From positions 992,001-1,056,000 of the forward strand of contig NZ_CP063056.1 in the NCBI RefSeq assembly GCF_015356115.1: a stretch of DNA of 64,000 bases, written 5' to 3'. The stretch comes from Rodentibacter haemolyticus (GTDB lineage Bacteria; Pseudomonadota; Gammaproteobacteria; Enterobacterales; Pasteurellaceae). The stretch's first letter is position 1, and every line of letters begins with the position of its first letter. The translations under genes were made by a program, and so were the position numbers. Below the pieces are notes generated by a model, which was not told where the DNA came from, did not search any database, and was given only the letters and a program-made list of their open reading frames with translations. Positions 26,451 through 35,486 of this stretch are shown here, one piece after another.

Positions 26451-26816
26451 ATGAGTAAAACTTTATTGATAATGGCACAATTAATATCTACAAACACAGA
26501 TAAATTGATCGGGGCAAGAATACAGCAGAAAAGAAGAGAGCAAGGACTTTCAGCAGAAAAGCTTTCTGAATTTGTAAATCTTTCGCAACAACAAATATCA
26601 CGCTATGAACGTGGGGCAAGCAAAATTAATATTGCTCATCTAATTGATATTGCAATATTTTTAAGAACTCCAATTAACTGGTTTTTCCAAGACTGCTTAC
26701 CAGAAGAACTTACTTCAGAACAACTCCCTAAAAATAATTTTGATCTACAATGGGATACTTTAAACAATGAACAAAAGGAAAGATTTATTTCCTTTCTTGA
26801 TTCTATAAGGAAATAA
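26451..26816 (+). CDS. XRE-family transcriptional regulator
   Basis: 121 residues with a classic Cro/CI-type helix-turn-helix at about 20-75: IGARIQQKRREQGLSAEKLSEFVNLSQQQISRYERGASKINIAHL. The following ITPINWFFQD-like segment resembles MrpJ-type and other small XRE regulators, but there are no fimbrial genes here. A start at the second Met (26472, MAQLIST) is possible; neither ATG has a good ribosome binding site, so expression may be low or leaderless. Divergent from the HNH gene, it most likely represses or times it, like a controller protein; this is inferred from position. Confidence 0.83.
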   Translation: MSKTLLIMAQLISTNTDKLIGARIQQKRREQGLSAEKLSEFVNLSQQQISRYERGASKINIAHLIDIAIFLRTPINWFFQDCLPEELTSEQLPKNNFDLQWDTLNNEQKERFISFLDSIRK

Positions 26817-26827
26817 CATAAGTAACT

Positions 26828-26862
26828 GCGGTCAAAAATCTTCGTGTTTTTTGACCGCACTT
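26828..26862 (-). repeat. Right arm of 35-bp inverted repeat; also bidirectional terminator
   Basis: Exact reverse complement of 25786-25820. It lies between the ends of the convergent XRE and nanQ-like genes. Confidence 0.9.
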
Positions 26863-26882
26863 TTCTTACTAAGAATATAAAA

Positions 26883-27353
26883 TTAGATCAATTTAATCGG
26901 CACTTTTACGACTAATTTTTTTATTTTTTCCGGCTTACCGTTTACGACACAACAAGGTTTGTGCGGTTCGTAAGGATAAAACACGGCAAACATTTGGGGT
27001 GTTAATGTTACGGTAAATTTATTTTCAATGTCTTCAGACGTGAGCTGATAATCATCGGCTTCATTATAGTCTTCGTATTTAGCCAAATCCGGATAAGTTG
27101 CGCCGACTTCAATATTTTCCGTGCCACAAATCAACACTTGCACATCTAAATAATCATGATGTAGTTCCGCTTTTTTACTGCTTGATTCGGCGGTTTCCGG
27201 TTCCATCACGTTCATATAAATTTGATCATTAATGTCGTGACGACCGTTCTCTAACGTGCTTAAATCCAATGCGGTTAAATAGTCACAGACTTCCGCAATC
27301 ACTTTTGGTAAACCCACTTTAAAATTCGGGTTGGTTAAACTACCGATAATCAT
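26883..27353 (-). CDS. nanQ: YhcH/YjgK/YiaL-family protein, probable N-acetylneuraminate anomerase
   Basis: 156 residues, a cupin-like beta-sandwich family. Conserved metal-ligand and pocket residues are visible in KKAELHHDYLDVQVLICGTE and FAVFYPYEPHKPCCVVNG. E. coli YhcH (NanQ) lies in the nan operon and opens or interconverts sialic acid anomers in the cytoplasm; the H. influenzae homologue is near-identical in these motifs. Here it is alone, away from nanM, but makes functional sense with the sialidase locus. GGAGAAAAT precedes the start. The symbol is by homology. Confidence 0.85.
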   Translation of the reverse strand: MIIGSLTNPNFKVGLPKVIAEVCDYLTALDLSTLENGRHDINDQIYMNVMEPETAESSSKKAELHHDYLDVQVLICGTENIEVGATYPDLAKYEDYNEADDYQLTSEDIENKFTVTLTPQMFAVFYPYEPHKPCCVVNGKPEKIKKLVVKVPIKLI

Positions 27354-27513
27354 ATTTTCTCCTTATGCGAATATGTGAATAAAAACTACCTCATAATAGC
27401 AAGTCGGCGGGGCGAAATAAAGTTACCAATCACATCAAAACATCTGTATAATGCGTAGGCTTTATTTTCTGTATTAGCGTGCGGCTATCAAAAGAGATTT
27501 TTATTGTGTTGAT

Positions 27514-27618
27514 GGTGCTTTAGGCTTGCCGTAACGCACCAAGCTATGTAGGGTGGGCAAATTTTTGCCCACCGTTTCAAGTACGATATTTTAGGTGGAC
27601 AATTTGTTGCCCCCCTAC
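27514..27618. repeat. Composite palindromic repeat region upstream of pnp
   Basis: Contains GGCTTGCCGTAACGCACC, like the inner arm of the ~90-bp repeat; then the perfect palindrome GGTGGGCAAA/TTTGCCCACC (27552-27573); then an imperfect one, TAGGTGGACAA/TTGCCCCCCTA (27592-27617). Non-coding. The 354-bp gap upstream of pnp otherwise has a possible -10 TATAAT at 27447. Confidence 0.6.
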
Positions 27619-27707
27619 AATGTGCGGTCGATTTTTTGAAGATTTCTTTTGTTAGTCGCAATCTGGAAAATAAAGCCTTGTTTTAAAATATAAGAAGGAA
27701 AAACATT

Positions 27708-29837
27708 GTGAATCCAATTGTTAAACAATTTAAATACGGTCAACACACCGTAACCTTAGAAACCGGTGCGATTGCGCGTCAAGCAACGGCAGCTGTGATG
27801 GCGAGCATGGACGATACCAGCGTGTTCGTTACCGTGGTTGCTAAAAAAGATGTAAAAGAAGGTCAAGATTTCTTCCCTTTAACCGTTAACTATCAAGAAC
27901 GAACTTACGCAGCCGGCCGTATCCCGGGCGGTTTCTTCAAACGTGAAGGTCGTCCGTCCGAAGGTGAGACATTGATCGCGCGTTTAATTGACCGACCAAT
28001 CCGCCCGTTATTCCCTGAAGGTTTCTTTAATGAAATTCAAGTGGTCGCAACGGTCGTTTCCGTTAACCCGCAAATTAGCCCTGATTTAGTGGCGATGATC
28101 GGCGCTTCCGCTGCTCTCTCGTTATCCGGTGTGCCGTTTAACGGTCCTATCGGTGCGGCGCGTGTCGGTTTCATCAATAATCAGTTCGTATTAAACCCAA
28201 CCATGGCGGAACAAAAACAAAGCCGTTTGGATTTAGTGGTTGCCGGTACCGATAAAGCCGTATTAATGGTTGAATCCGAGGCGGATATTTTAACGGAAGA
28301 GCAAATGCTATCCGCCGTTGTATTCGGTCATCAACAACAACAAGTCGTCATTGAAGCGATTAAAGAATTTGTTGCAGAAGCCGGTAAACCTCGTTGGGAT
28401 TGGGTAGCACCTGAGCCGAATATTGATTTAATCAACAAAGTGAAAGCTATTGCAGAAGCCCGCTTAGGCGATGCCTACCGTATCACGGAAAAACAAACCC
28501 GTTATGCGCAAATTGATGCGATTAAGGCGGATGTGATCGCTCAAATCACTGCGGAAGATGAAGAAATCAGCGAAGGTAAAATCGTTGATATTTTCACCAC
28601 ACTTGAAAGCCAAATCGTGCGCGGCCGTATCATCGCCGGTGAGCCACGCATTGACGGACGTACCGTGGACACCGTGCGTGCGTTAGATATTTGCACCGGT
28701 GTATTACCTCGAACCCACGGTTCTGCCATTTTTACTCGTGGCGAAACCCAAGCATTGGCGGTGGCTACGTTAGGTACTGAGCGTGATGCGCAAATTATTG
28801 ATGAATTAACCGGTGAGCGTTCCGATCACTTCTTATTCCACTATAACTTCCCGCCGTATTCTGTGGGAGAAACAGGAATGATCGGTTCACCGAAACGTCG
28901 TGAAATCGGTCACGGTCGTTTAGCCAAACGCGGTGTAGCGGCAGTAATGCCAAGTCTTGCCGAATTTCCTTATGTAGTGCGTGTGGTCTCTGAAATCACC
29001 GAATCAAACGGTTCTTCTTCAATGGCATCGGTATGTGGCGCTTCTCTTGCATTAATGGATGCCGGTGTGCCGATTAAAGCTGCTGTTGCCGGTATCGCAA
29101 TGGGCTTAGTCAAAGAAGAAGAGAAATTCGTGGTGCTTTCCGATATTCTTGGCGATGAAGACCATTTGGGTGATATGGACTTTAAAGTTGCCGGTACACG
29201 CGAAGGGGTAACCGCACTTCAAATGGACATCAAAATTGAAGGGATTACACCTGAAATTATGCAAATCGCCTTAAATCAAGCGAAAAGTGCGCGTATGCAT
29301 ATTCTCGGCGTAATGGAACAAGCGATTCCTGAACCGCGTGCCGATATTTCCGACTACGCACCGCGCATTCACACAATGAAGATTGATCCGAAGAAAATCA
29401 AAGATGTTATCGGTAAAGGCGGCGCAACAATTCGTGCGCTGACAGAAGAAACCGGCACTTCTATTGATATTGATGATGACGGCACCGTGAAAATTGCAGC
29501 GGTAGATAGCAATGCGGCGAAAAACGTGATGGCGCGCATTGAAGAAATCGTAGCAGAAGTGGAAGCGGGAGCAATTTACAAAGGTAAAGTAACCCGCTTA
29601 GCGGACTTCGGTGCATTTGTTGCAATCGTTGGTAACAAAGAAGGTTTAGTTCACATTTCGCAAATCGCAGAAGAACGCGTAGAAAAAGTGAGTGATTACC
29701 TTCAATTGGGTCAAGAAGTCAATGTGAAAGTGGTGGAAATCGATCGTCAGGGTCGTATCCGCTTAACGATGAAAGACTTGGCACCAAAACAAGAAACCGA
29801 AATTAACCAAGAAGATTCTACGGAAGAACAAGAATAA
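27708..29837 (+). CDS. pnp: Polynucleotide phosphorylase
   Basis: 709 residues, standard length. It degrades RNA 3' to 5' by phosphorolysis in the degradosome. Two RNase PH domains (about 1-220 and 310-540), with the active core segment FLFHYNFPPYSVGETG and DILGDEDHLGDMDFK, are followed by a KH domain (IKDVIGKGGATIRALTEETG) and an S1 domain (GAIYKGKVTRLADFGAFV). The start is GTG with AAGGA upstream; protein alignments of the family begin at MNPIVKQF, supporting it. The order pnp-nlpI-deaD is conserved with enterobacteria. Confidence 0.97.
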   Translation: MNPIVKQFKYGQHTVTLETGAIARQATAAVMASMDDTSVFVTVVAKKDVKEGQDFFPLTVNYQERTYAAGRIPGGFFKREGRPSEGETLIARLIDRPIRPLFPEGFFNEIQVVATVVSVNPQISPDLVAMIGASAALSLSGVPFNGPIGAARVGFINNQFVLNPTMAEQKQSRLDLVVAGTDKAVLMVESEADILTEEQMLSAVVFGHQQQQVVIEAIKEFVAEAGKPRWDWVAPEPNIDLINKVKAIAEARLGDAYRITEKQTRYAQIDAIKADVIAQITAEDEEISEGKIVDIFTTLESQIVRGRIIAGEPRIDGRTVDTVRALDICTGVLPRTHGSAIFTRGETQALAVATLGTERDAQIIDELTGERSDHFLFHYNFPPYSVGETGMIGSPKRREIGHGRLAKRGVAAVMPSLAEFPYVVRVVSEITESNGSSSMASVCGASLALMDAGVPIKAAVAGIAMGLVKEEEKFVVLSDILGDEDHLGDMDFKVAGTREGVTALQMDIKIEGITPEIMQIALNQAKSARMHILGVMEQAIPEPRADISDYAPRIHTMKIDPKKIKDVIGKGGATIRALTEETGTSIDIDDDGTVKIAAVDSNAAKNVMARIEEIVAEVEAGAIYKGKVTRLADFGAFVAIVGNKEGLVHISQIAEERVEKVSDYLQLGQEVNVKVVEIDRQGRIRLTMKDLAPKQETEINQEDSTEEQE

Positions 29838-29853
29838 TCTTGGTCGATAAAAT

Positions 29854-29885
29854 CAAAACTTGATGGCAAATGCCATCAAGTTTTG
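29854..29885 (+). terminator. Terminator after pnp
   Basis: Perfect 15-bp stem CAAAACTTGATGGCA/TGCCATCAAGTTTTG with AA between, 17 bp past pnp; only a short T tract follows, so read-through to nlpI is likely. Confidence 0.75.
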
Positions 29886-29921
29886 TTCTTTCCAACAATT
29901 TATTGATGCAAAAGAAAGCAA

Positions 29922-30866
29922 ATGCGATGTTTTCGACTCTCTCACCGTTTTTTAATCTATTTATTTAGCTTATTTGCGGTGTTATTTCTTACAGGCTGTA
30001 TTCAGTCAGGAAACGTTTTTGTATCTAAAAATAGGGTAATGCTTGCTGAACAAAACCCAAATTCACACTTTCAACAGGAAGTGATGATTGTGCGAATCAG
30101 CCAAGTATTATTAGTTGGAAAAATGAGTAATGAAGAACGTGCTTCGCTGCACTTTGAACGTGGGGTTTTATATGATTCCCTCGGTTTATGGGGATTGGCG
30201 CGTTACGATTTTACTCAAGCCCTTGCATTGCAGCCTAAAATGGCTTCCGTGTATAACTATTTAGGGCTTTATTTATTGCTTGAAGAAGATTATGACGACG
30301 CATTAGAAACCTTTAATGCGGTGTTTGAATTAGATGCAAGCTATGATTACACCCACCTTAATCGTGGTTTAAATTTTTACTATGTAGGACGTTACAATCT
30401 TGCCGAACAAGATTTCTTACAGTTCTACCAAGCTGATACAAAAGATCCTTACCGTGTCTTATGGCTGTACTTGAACGAACAAAAATTAAAACCACAAGAA
30501 GCCCACGCAAACCTTGTCGAACGAGCAAAAGGGCTATCAGAGGATTTCTGGGGTACAAATATCGTTCAATACTACTTAGGACATATTTCTTTAGAACAAT
30601 TGCAACAACGAGCCGATGAATTTGCGAAAAATTCTCAGCAATATGCAGAAATTCTAACAGAAACCTATTTTTATCTAGCAAAACAAAAACTCAATGTAGG
30701 GCTGGTAGATGAAGCGGCGGCTTTATTTAAACTGGCAATGGCAAATCAGGTTTATAACTTTGTTGAGTATCGTTTTGCTTCGTTTGAGCTAATGAAATTA
30801 AAACCGGCTCAAACAGACAACGAAAAAGAAGAGAAAAATGCGATCACAAAAGCAATTGTTTTATAA
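29922..30866 (+). CDS. nlpI: TPR lipoprotein NlpI
   Basis: 314 residues. A lipoprotein signal ends in LTGC (Cys26). TPR motifs cover about residues 68-170 (LHFERGVLYDSLGLWGLARYDFTQAL..., MASVYNYLGLYLLLEEDYDDALETF..., THLNRGLNFYYVGRYNLAEQDFL). NlpI is an adaptor that brings the Prc protease to peptidoglycan hydrolases at the outer membrane. It lies between pnp and deaD as in E. coli, which supports the assignment. C-terminal tail is highly charged. Confidence 0.94.
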   Translation: MRCFRLSHRFLIYLFSLFAVLFLTGCIQSGNVFVSKNRVMLAEQNPNSHFQQEVMIVRISQVLLVGKMSNEERASLHFERGVLYDSLGLWGLARYDFTQALALQPKMASVYNYLGLYLLLEEDYDDALETFNAVFELDASYDYTHLNRGLNFYYVGRYNLAEQDFLQFYQADTKDPYRVLWLYLNEQKLKPQEAHANLVERAKGLSEDFWGTNIVQYYLGHISLEQLQQRADEFAKNSQQYAEILTETYFYLAKQKLNVGLVDEAAALFKLAMANQVYNFVEYRFASFELMKLKPAQTDNEKEEKNAITKAIVL

Positions 30867-31017
30867 AAATTGCGTAAAATCGACCGCACTTATATAGGAT
30901 ATGAATGGCTGACCATTCATACATACGTTAATAATACGTGCATAAAACGTCCTATAAACCGAAATTAGCCACCGAAAGCCTATTGAGTTTTCCTTAATTT
31001 ATAATTTGAGAATTTTA

Positions 31018-32835
31018 ATGACTGACAAAATCACTTTTAATGACTTAGGCTTACCTGAGTTCATCTTAAAAGCTGTTTCAGACTTAGGTTTTGAAACCCC
31101 TTCCCCAATTCAACAAACTTGTATTCCGCACTTGCTCAATGGCAATGATGTGCTGGGTATGGCACAAACCGGTAGCGGTAAAACCGCCGCATTTGCTTTA
31201 CCGCTTTTAGCACAAATCGATACGGCGGCAAAACACCCGCAAATGTTAGTGATGGCACCAACCCGAGAACTTGCTATCCAAGTAGCGGATGCTTGTGAAC
31301 AATTTGTGAAATATGCGCATGGTACACGCATTGTTACCCTTTACGGCGGCCAACGCTATGACATTCAACTTCGCGCTTTAAAACAGGGAGCGCAGGTGAT
31401 TGTCGGTACACCGGGGCGTATTCTCGATCACATTCGCCGCGGTACTTTAGACCTCTCCGAGCTCCGTTTTATCGTGCTTGATGAAGCCGATGAAATGTTA
31501 CGAATGGGCTTTATTGATGATGTAGAAACCGTGATGGCGGAATTGCCGGAAAATCATCAAACCGCCCTCTTCTCCGCAACGATGCCGGAACCTATTCGCC
31601 GCATAACCAAGCGTTTTATGAACGATCCGAAAGAAGTGAAGATCAAAGTCAATAACGAAAATGCACCGGACATTGAGCAAAGTTGCTGGTATGTACATGG
31701 GGTACGTAAAAACGAAGCGCTTCTTCGCTTTTTAGAAGTAGAAGATTTTGATGCGGCAATCATTTTCGCCCGTACCAAAACGGCAACACTGGATATTACC
31801 GAGCTGCTTGAAAAAAACGGCTTCCGTTCAGCCGCCCTTAATGGCGATATGACACAACAATTGCGTGAACAAACCCTCGATCGTTTGCGTAACGGCAGCC
31901 TTGATATTGTTGTGGCAACCGATGTTGCAGCCCGTGGTATCGACATTGAACGTATCAGCCTTGTTGTAAACTACGATATTACCCTTGACGCGGAATCTTA
32001 TATTCACCGTATCGGCCGTACCGGTCGTGCCGGTCGTTCCGGCCGTGCACTACTGTTTGTCGAACCACGTGAACGCCGCTTACTTCGCAATATCGAACAG
32101 TTAATGAAAAAACCGATCAATGAAGTGGAATTGCCAAATCATTTCGTGTTGCAAGAATGCCGCCGAAAGAAATTCGTGGCGAAAATCACCAAACAGCTTG
32201 AGCATCACGACCTGGAACAATATCGTAGCTTGCTGGAAGATTTATTTACCGCCGATCAAGATCAGGAAGATATTGCAGCAGCAATGTTAATGTTACTTCA
32301 AGGTAAACAAAAACTTATCCTTCCTCCTGATCCACCAATGGAAAAACGCCGCCGCAACGATCGTGATCGCCGTGAAAATCCTCGTTCTGCGGAACGTCGC
32401 GGTGAACGCAAAGGCTACGGCAATCCGCAACCAATGGATTTATATCGCATTGAAGTGGGTAGAGTCGATGGTGTGGAGGTTCGTCATATTGTGGGCGCGA
32501 TTGCAAATGAGGGCGATATTGATAGCCGCTACATTGGTCATATCAAACTCTATGATGAACATTCTACCGTAGAATTACCACAAGGAATGCCGAAAGAATT
32601 ACTTCAACAATTTGGGAAAACCCGCGTGTTGAATAAACAAATGCAAATGTCATTTCTTGGTGCGGTAAAATCTGACGGTAACCGCGGCGGTGATGATTTC
32701 AACGGTAAACGCCGCGCAGGGCGTGGCAATGACTTTGGTCGTGAGCGGAGTCGTAACGAGCGTGGAGGACGTAAATTTAACGAAAAATCCAACCGCTCTT
32801 TTAGCGACAAACCACGCAAAGTACGCCGAGGCTAA
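31018..32835 (+). CDS. deaD: DEAD-box ATP-dependent RNA helicase CsdA
   Basis: 605 residues from the ATG at 31018; a TTG four codons earlier is possible but the family begins at MTDKITFNDL-like sequence. Motifs in order: Q (PSPIQQTCIP), I AQTGSGKT, Ia PTRELA, II DEAD (LDEADEML), III SAT, V TDVAARGID, VI HRIGRTGRAGRSGRA. The DbpA-type RNA-binding domain (about 475-550) precedes an Arg/Gly-rich tail. It aids ribosome assembly and RNA decay in the cold. The 150-bp leader after nlpI has an inverted repeat (AATGGCTGACCATT), possibly part of cold-shock control. Confidence 0.95.
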   Translation: MTDKITFNDLGLPEFILKAVSDLGFETPSPIQQTCIPHLLNGNDVLGMAQTGSGKTAAFALPLLAQIDTAAKHPQMLVMAPTRELAIQVADACEQFVKYAHGTRIVTLYGGQRYDIQLRALKQGAQVIVGTPGRILDHIRRGTLDLSELRFIVLDEADEMLRMGFIDDVETVMAELPENHQTALFSATMPEPIRRITKRFMNDPKEVKIKVNNENAPDIEQSCWYVHGVRKNEALLRFLEVEDFDAAIIFARTKTATLDITELLEKNGFRSAALNGDMTQQLREQTLDRLRNGSLDIVVATDVAARGIDIERISLVVNYDITLDAESYIHRIGRTGRAGRSGRALLFVEPRERRLLRNIEQLMKKPINEVELPNHFVLQECRRKKFVAKITKQLEHHDLEQYRSLLEDLFTADQDQEDIAAAMLMLLQGKQKLILPPDPPMEKRRRNDRDRRENPRSAERRGERKGYGNPQPMDLYRIEVGRVDGVEVRHIVGAIANEGDIDSRYIGHIKLYDEHSTVELPQGMPKELLQQFGKTRVLNKQMQMSFLGAVKSDGNRGGDDFNGKRRAGRGNDFGRERSRNERGGRKFNEKSNRSFSDKPRKVRRG

Positions 32836-32855
32836 AATCGCTAAACACTAATCCT

Positions 32856-32886
32856 AAGCCCCTTAAACAATCTGAAGGGGCTTTTT
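32856..32886 (+). terminator. Terminator after deaD
   Basis: AAGCCCCTT/AAGGGGCTT stem and T5 run, 21 bp past deaD. Confidence 0.92.
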
Positions 32887-32948
32887 ATTGTCTATACACA
32901 AAATTCCCGTTACAATCCCCCACAATTTACACAATAGGATTAAGGTAT

Positions 32949-34370
32949 TTGAAAGGTTTATTTTTACGCATTATTGCCGCTTTTGCTTTGTTACTTTGGG
33001 CGATTGATATGGTATTCCCATGGCAAAAAATTATGCTGTCGGAAGAAAATCACTATTCAGCCATTCGATCTCGCGGCAGTTTGATTGTCGGTACCATTAA
33101 TAACCCGATTTATTATTTCATCGATGCTAAAGGTGAGTCCGGTTTGGAATATGAATTGGCGAGAAGTTTTGCTGATTATCTGGGAGTAAAGCTTGAAATT
33201 AGGACCTTAGAAAATACGGATGCGCTTTTTCAGGCGCTTGAAAGCAATCAAATTGATTTGGCGGCGGCAAATTTATTCTTTCACCCTAAACGAGCCGAAC
33301 AATTTCAAATAGGACCGGCTTATACCTCCGCCTCTTGGCAGCTGGTTTATCAAAAAGGAGAAACTCGCCCGAAAGATTTAAGCCAAATCCAACGAGAAAT
33401 TGTACTTGCCGGCGGTGAAGAGTTAGATGAATTATTAGTTCAATTTCAGAAAAAATTCCCAACGCTAAAATGGAAAAATAACAAACAACTCACACAGGAA
33501 GAACTATTGATACAAGTGGCGGAAGGGAAAATACCTTATACCATTGCTAATTCCATTGATGTGGCTGCAGCCCAACAAACTCGCCCCAATCTTGCCATTG
33601 CTTTTGATTTAACGGATGAAGCAAGCGTCCATTGGTATTTGGCCAATAATTCTTATAGCGAGTTACAAGCCGGACTGTTGGATTTTATGAATAATGCGCT
33701 CGATACCGGTTTGATTGATCGTATTGAAGAAAAATATTTCCGCCATATCGCACAATTTGATTATGTGGATAGTCGCGCTTATTTAGAAGCCATTGAAAAA
33801 ATTCTACCGCAATATCAACCGCTCTTTGAGAAATATAAAGGTGATTTGGATTGGCGTTTATTAGCTGCTGTGGCATATCAAGAATCTCATTGGAATCCTT
33901 ATGCCACTTCGCCTACCGGCGTGCGTGGTATGATGATGCTGACAAAAGACACGGCGGAACGAATGAAAATTAATAACCGCACCGATCCGGAACAAAGCAT
34001 TAAAGCAGGCTCAGAGTATCTACATTGGCTAATTTCACAAATGCCTGACAGCATTCCGCAAGAAGATCGTATTTGGTATGCACTGGCGGCATATAATATG
34101 GGATTAGGGCACGTAGTGGACGTACGCCGTTTAACCAAAAACTTGGGCGGAAATCCCGATAATTGGCTTGATGTAAAAAATAACTTGCCGTTATTGGCGG
34201 AAAAACGCCATTATAGTAGCTTAAAATACGGCTATGCACGCGGTTATGAAGCCTATCAATATGTCGAAAATATTCGCCGATATATGAATAGTATTGTGAA
34301 CTACCATCGGGTTCAGGAAAATCAAAGCAATAATGAATTTGAAAGTGCGGTCAAAAATAAACAAGAATAG
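32949..34370 (+). CDS. mltF: Membrane-bound lytic murein transglycosylase F
   Basis: 473 residues. An N-terminal hydrophobic segment (MKGLFLRIIAAFALLLWAID) targets it to the envelope. A solute-binding protein family 3 domain follows (about 43-270), then a lysozyme-like SLT domain with the catalytic Glu in AAVAYQESHWNPYATSPTGVRGMM and the motif YALAAYNMGLGHV. It cleaves peptidoglycan glycan strands to 1,6-anhydromuropeptides. The start is TTG with AAGG upstream; family alignment supports MKGLF as the N-terminus. A small basic gene follows after 12 bp. Confidence 0.93.
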   Translation: MKGLFLRIIAAFALLLWAIDMVFPWQKIMLSEENHYSAIRSRGSLIVGTINNPIYYFIDAKGESGLEYELARSFADYLGVKLEIRTLENTDALFQALESNQIDLAAANLFFHPKRAEQFQIGPAYTSASWQLVYQKGETRPKDLSQIQREIVLAGGEELDELLVQFQKKFPTLKWKNNKQLTQEELLIQVAEGKIPYTIANSIDVAAAQQTRPNLAIAFDLTDEASVHWYLANNSYSELQAGLLDFMNNALDTGLIDRIEEKYFRHIAQFDYVDSRAYLEAIEKILPQYQPLFEKYKGDLDWRLLAAVAYQESHWNPYATSPTGVRGMMMLTKDTAERMKINNRTDPEQSIKAGSEYLHWLISQMPDSIPQEDRIWYALAAYNMGLGHVVDVRRLTKNLGGNPDNWLDVKNNLPLLAEKRHYSSLKYGYARGYEAYQYVENIRRYMNSIVNYHRVQENQSNNEFESAVKNKQE

Positions 34371-34382
34371 GAGAAAGTAGCA

Positions 34383-34532
34383 ATGTTAAAACGAAAAACC
34401 TTCTTGAAAAAAGTGAAGTCTCGGGATATTTCTTCCTCGCGAAACTTACGTTTAAGACGACTAAAACATCGTAAACAAAAACAATTTAAACGCCAGGCTC
34501 TGCAATTTGTTGTGCAAGAGATTTGCGGTTAG
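34383..34532 (+). CDS. Small very basic protein, unrecognised
   Basis: A 49-residue frame (MLKRKTFLKKVKSRDIS...FVVQEICG) begins 12 bp after mltF. It has a good ribosome binding site (AGGAG, 12 bases before ATG) and ends just before a clean terminator, so it looks like a real second gene of the mltF unit. More than a third of residues are Lys or Arg, mostly in an RNLRLRRLKHRKQKQFKRQ stretch likely to be helical and nucleic-acid binding. No signal peptide or membrane segment. I do not recognise a family; ribosome or RNA binding is only suggested by composition. Confidence 0.6.
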   Translation: MLKRKTFLKKVKSRDISSSRNLRLRRLKHRKQKQFKRQALQFVVQEICG

Positions 34533-34545
34533 TTTACTGAATGAA

Positions 34546-34577
34546 GAAAACCCCGATATACCATCGGGATTTTCTTT
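34546..34577. terminator. Bidirectional terminator between small gene and bamD
   Basis: GAAAACCCCGATA/TATCGGG-type stem (CCCGATATACCATCGGG) with A run on the left and T run on the right; it can serve both convergent genes. Confidence 0.85.
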
Positions 34578-34582
34578 GCCTT

Positions 34583-35374
34583 TTATTTGGCTGTCGGTAC
34601 GACTAATTCCGAATCTTTCGGTTTTTCCACTTTGGTGAATTGCTTATCTTTATTTGCATCAATCACTTGCTGGGTTTGATTGGCTAAGGTTTCCAATCCC
34701 ATTTTTTGATAAGCATCACGCATAAAGAATAAGGCTTCATAGGTCGGTTGCGTATCCGGGTATAATTGCAACATTCCCACAACACGGTTTGCAACCGCCA
34801 CATCCGCATTGCGCTTAGCATAGAATTTCACAATATCTAATTCGTGGCGGGCTAAAGAATCTTTGATATACGCCATACGTGCCAAAGCATCTTGTGAATA
34901 AGGACTATTCGGGAATGCACGTACTAAACTTTGGAAATTTGAGAATGCGGTTTTCAATGATGTTGTTTCACGGGTCGCACGATCAATCCCGAAAAAATCC
35001 TGAATGGCATTATCTGCGGTTGCAGAATTTGTTAAACCTGCCATATATACGGCATAATCACGATTCGGACTTTGTGGGAATTGATTTAAAAAACTATCTA
35101 CATTAACCAATACCGCCGTGTAATCCTGAGATTTATAATAGGCATAAATTAAATCCAGCATTGCCTGCTCTTGATAAGTACTGCCGGGGAAACGTGCCGT
35201 TGTTGCACTTAAATAACGGATTGCATCGGCATAGCCCCCTTCTTGCAATGAAGCCGCTCCCTTATTATAAAGCTCATCAACTGAGGCTTGTTCCACTTCT
35301 TTATTACCACTAGAACAACCGACCACTGCAAATGCAGTCATCGTAAGCAACATTAATAGTTTCATTTTACGCAT
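34583..35374 (-). CDS. bamD: Outer membrane assembly lipoprotein BamD
   Basis: 263 residues from the ATG at 35374, chosen because AAGGA stands 8 bases upstream; an in-frame ATG ten codons earlier lacks one. Lipoprotein signal MRKMKLLMLLTMTAFAVVGC gives lipidated Cys20. Five TPR-like repeats follow (DELYNKGAASLQEGGYADAIRYL, YYKSQDYTAVLVNVDSFLNQFPQSPN, FSNFQSLVRAFPNSPYSQDA...). BamD is the essential lipoprotein of the BAM complex; bamA lies at 53.1-55.5 kb. Divergent from rluD, the conserved arrangement. Confidence 0.96.
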   Translation of the reverse strand: MRKMKLLMLLTMTAFAVVGCSSGNKEVEQASVDELYNKGAASLQEGGYADAIRYLSATTARFPGSTYQEQAMLDLIYAYYKSQDYTAVLVNVDSFLNQFPQSPNRDYAVYMAGLTNSATADNAIQDFFGIDRATRETTSLKTAFSNFQSLVRAFPNSPYSQDALARMAYIKDSLARHELDIVKFYAKRNADVAVANRVVGMLQLYPDTQPTYEALFFMRDAYQKMGLETLANQTQQVIDANKDKQFTKVEKPKDSELVVPTAK

Positions 35375-35486
35375 CGTTTTTTCCTTAATTTTTACGAAAA
35401 CCAATAAATAAGATACAATTGACCGACATTGTATAGAACATTGTTAAATAAGCCAACTTTTTAAACCTCTTGTGAGATAGATTTTT

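Larger units (their letters stand above)
25786..26862. mobile_element. HNH endonuclease / XRE regulator cassette bounded by a 35-bp inverted repeat
   Basis: The 35-base sequence at 25786-25820 (AAGTGCGGTCAAAAAACACG...GACCGC) is the exact reverse complement of 26828-26862, including its loop CACGAAGA. Homology continues inward after a small indel: GTTACTTAT at 25827-25835 and its complement ATAAGTAAC at 26818-26826. Between them are two divergent genes and no uptake signal. Outside, the boundaries fall right at the ends of tsuB-like and nanQ-like genes, as if one bidirectional terminator had been replaced by two inverted copies carrying the cassette. No integrase or transposase is present. Interpretation as a mobile or selfish unit is inference. 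Confidence 0.6.

Noticed and set aside
25786..26862. Restriction-modification system
   Set aside because: A nuclease and a controller-like XRE protein are present but no methyltransferase is encoded here or next to it.
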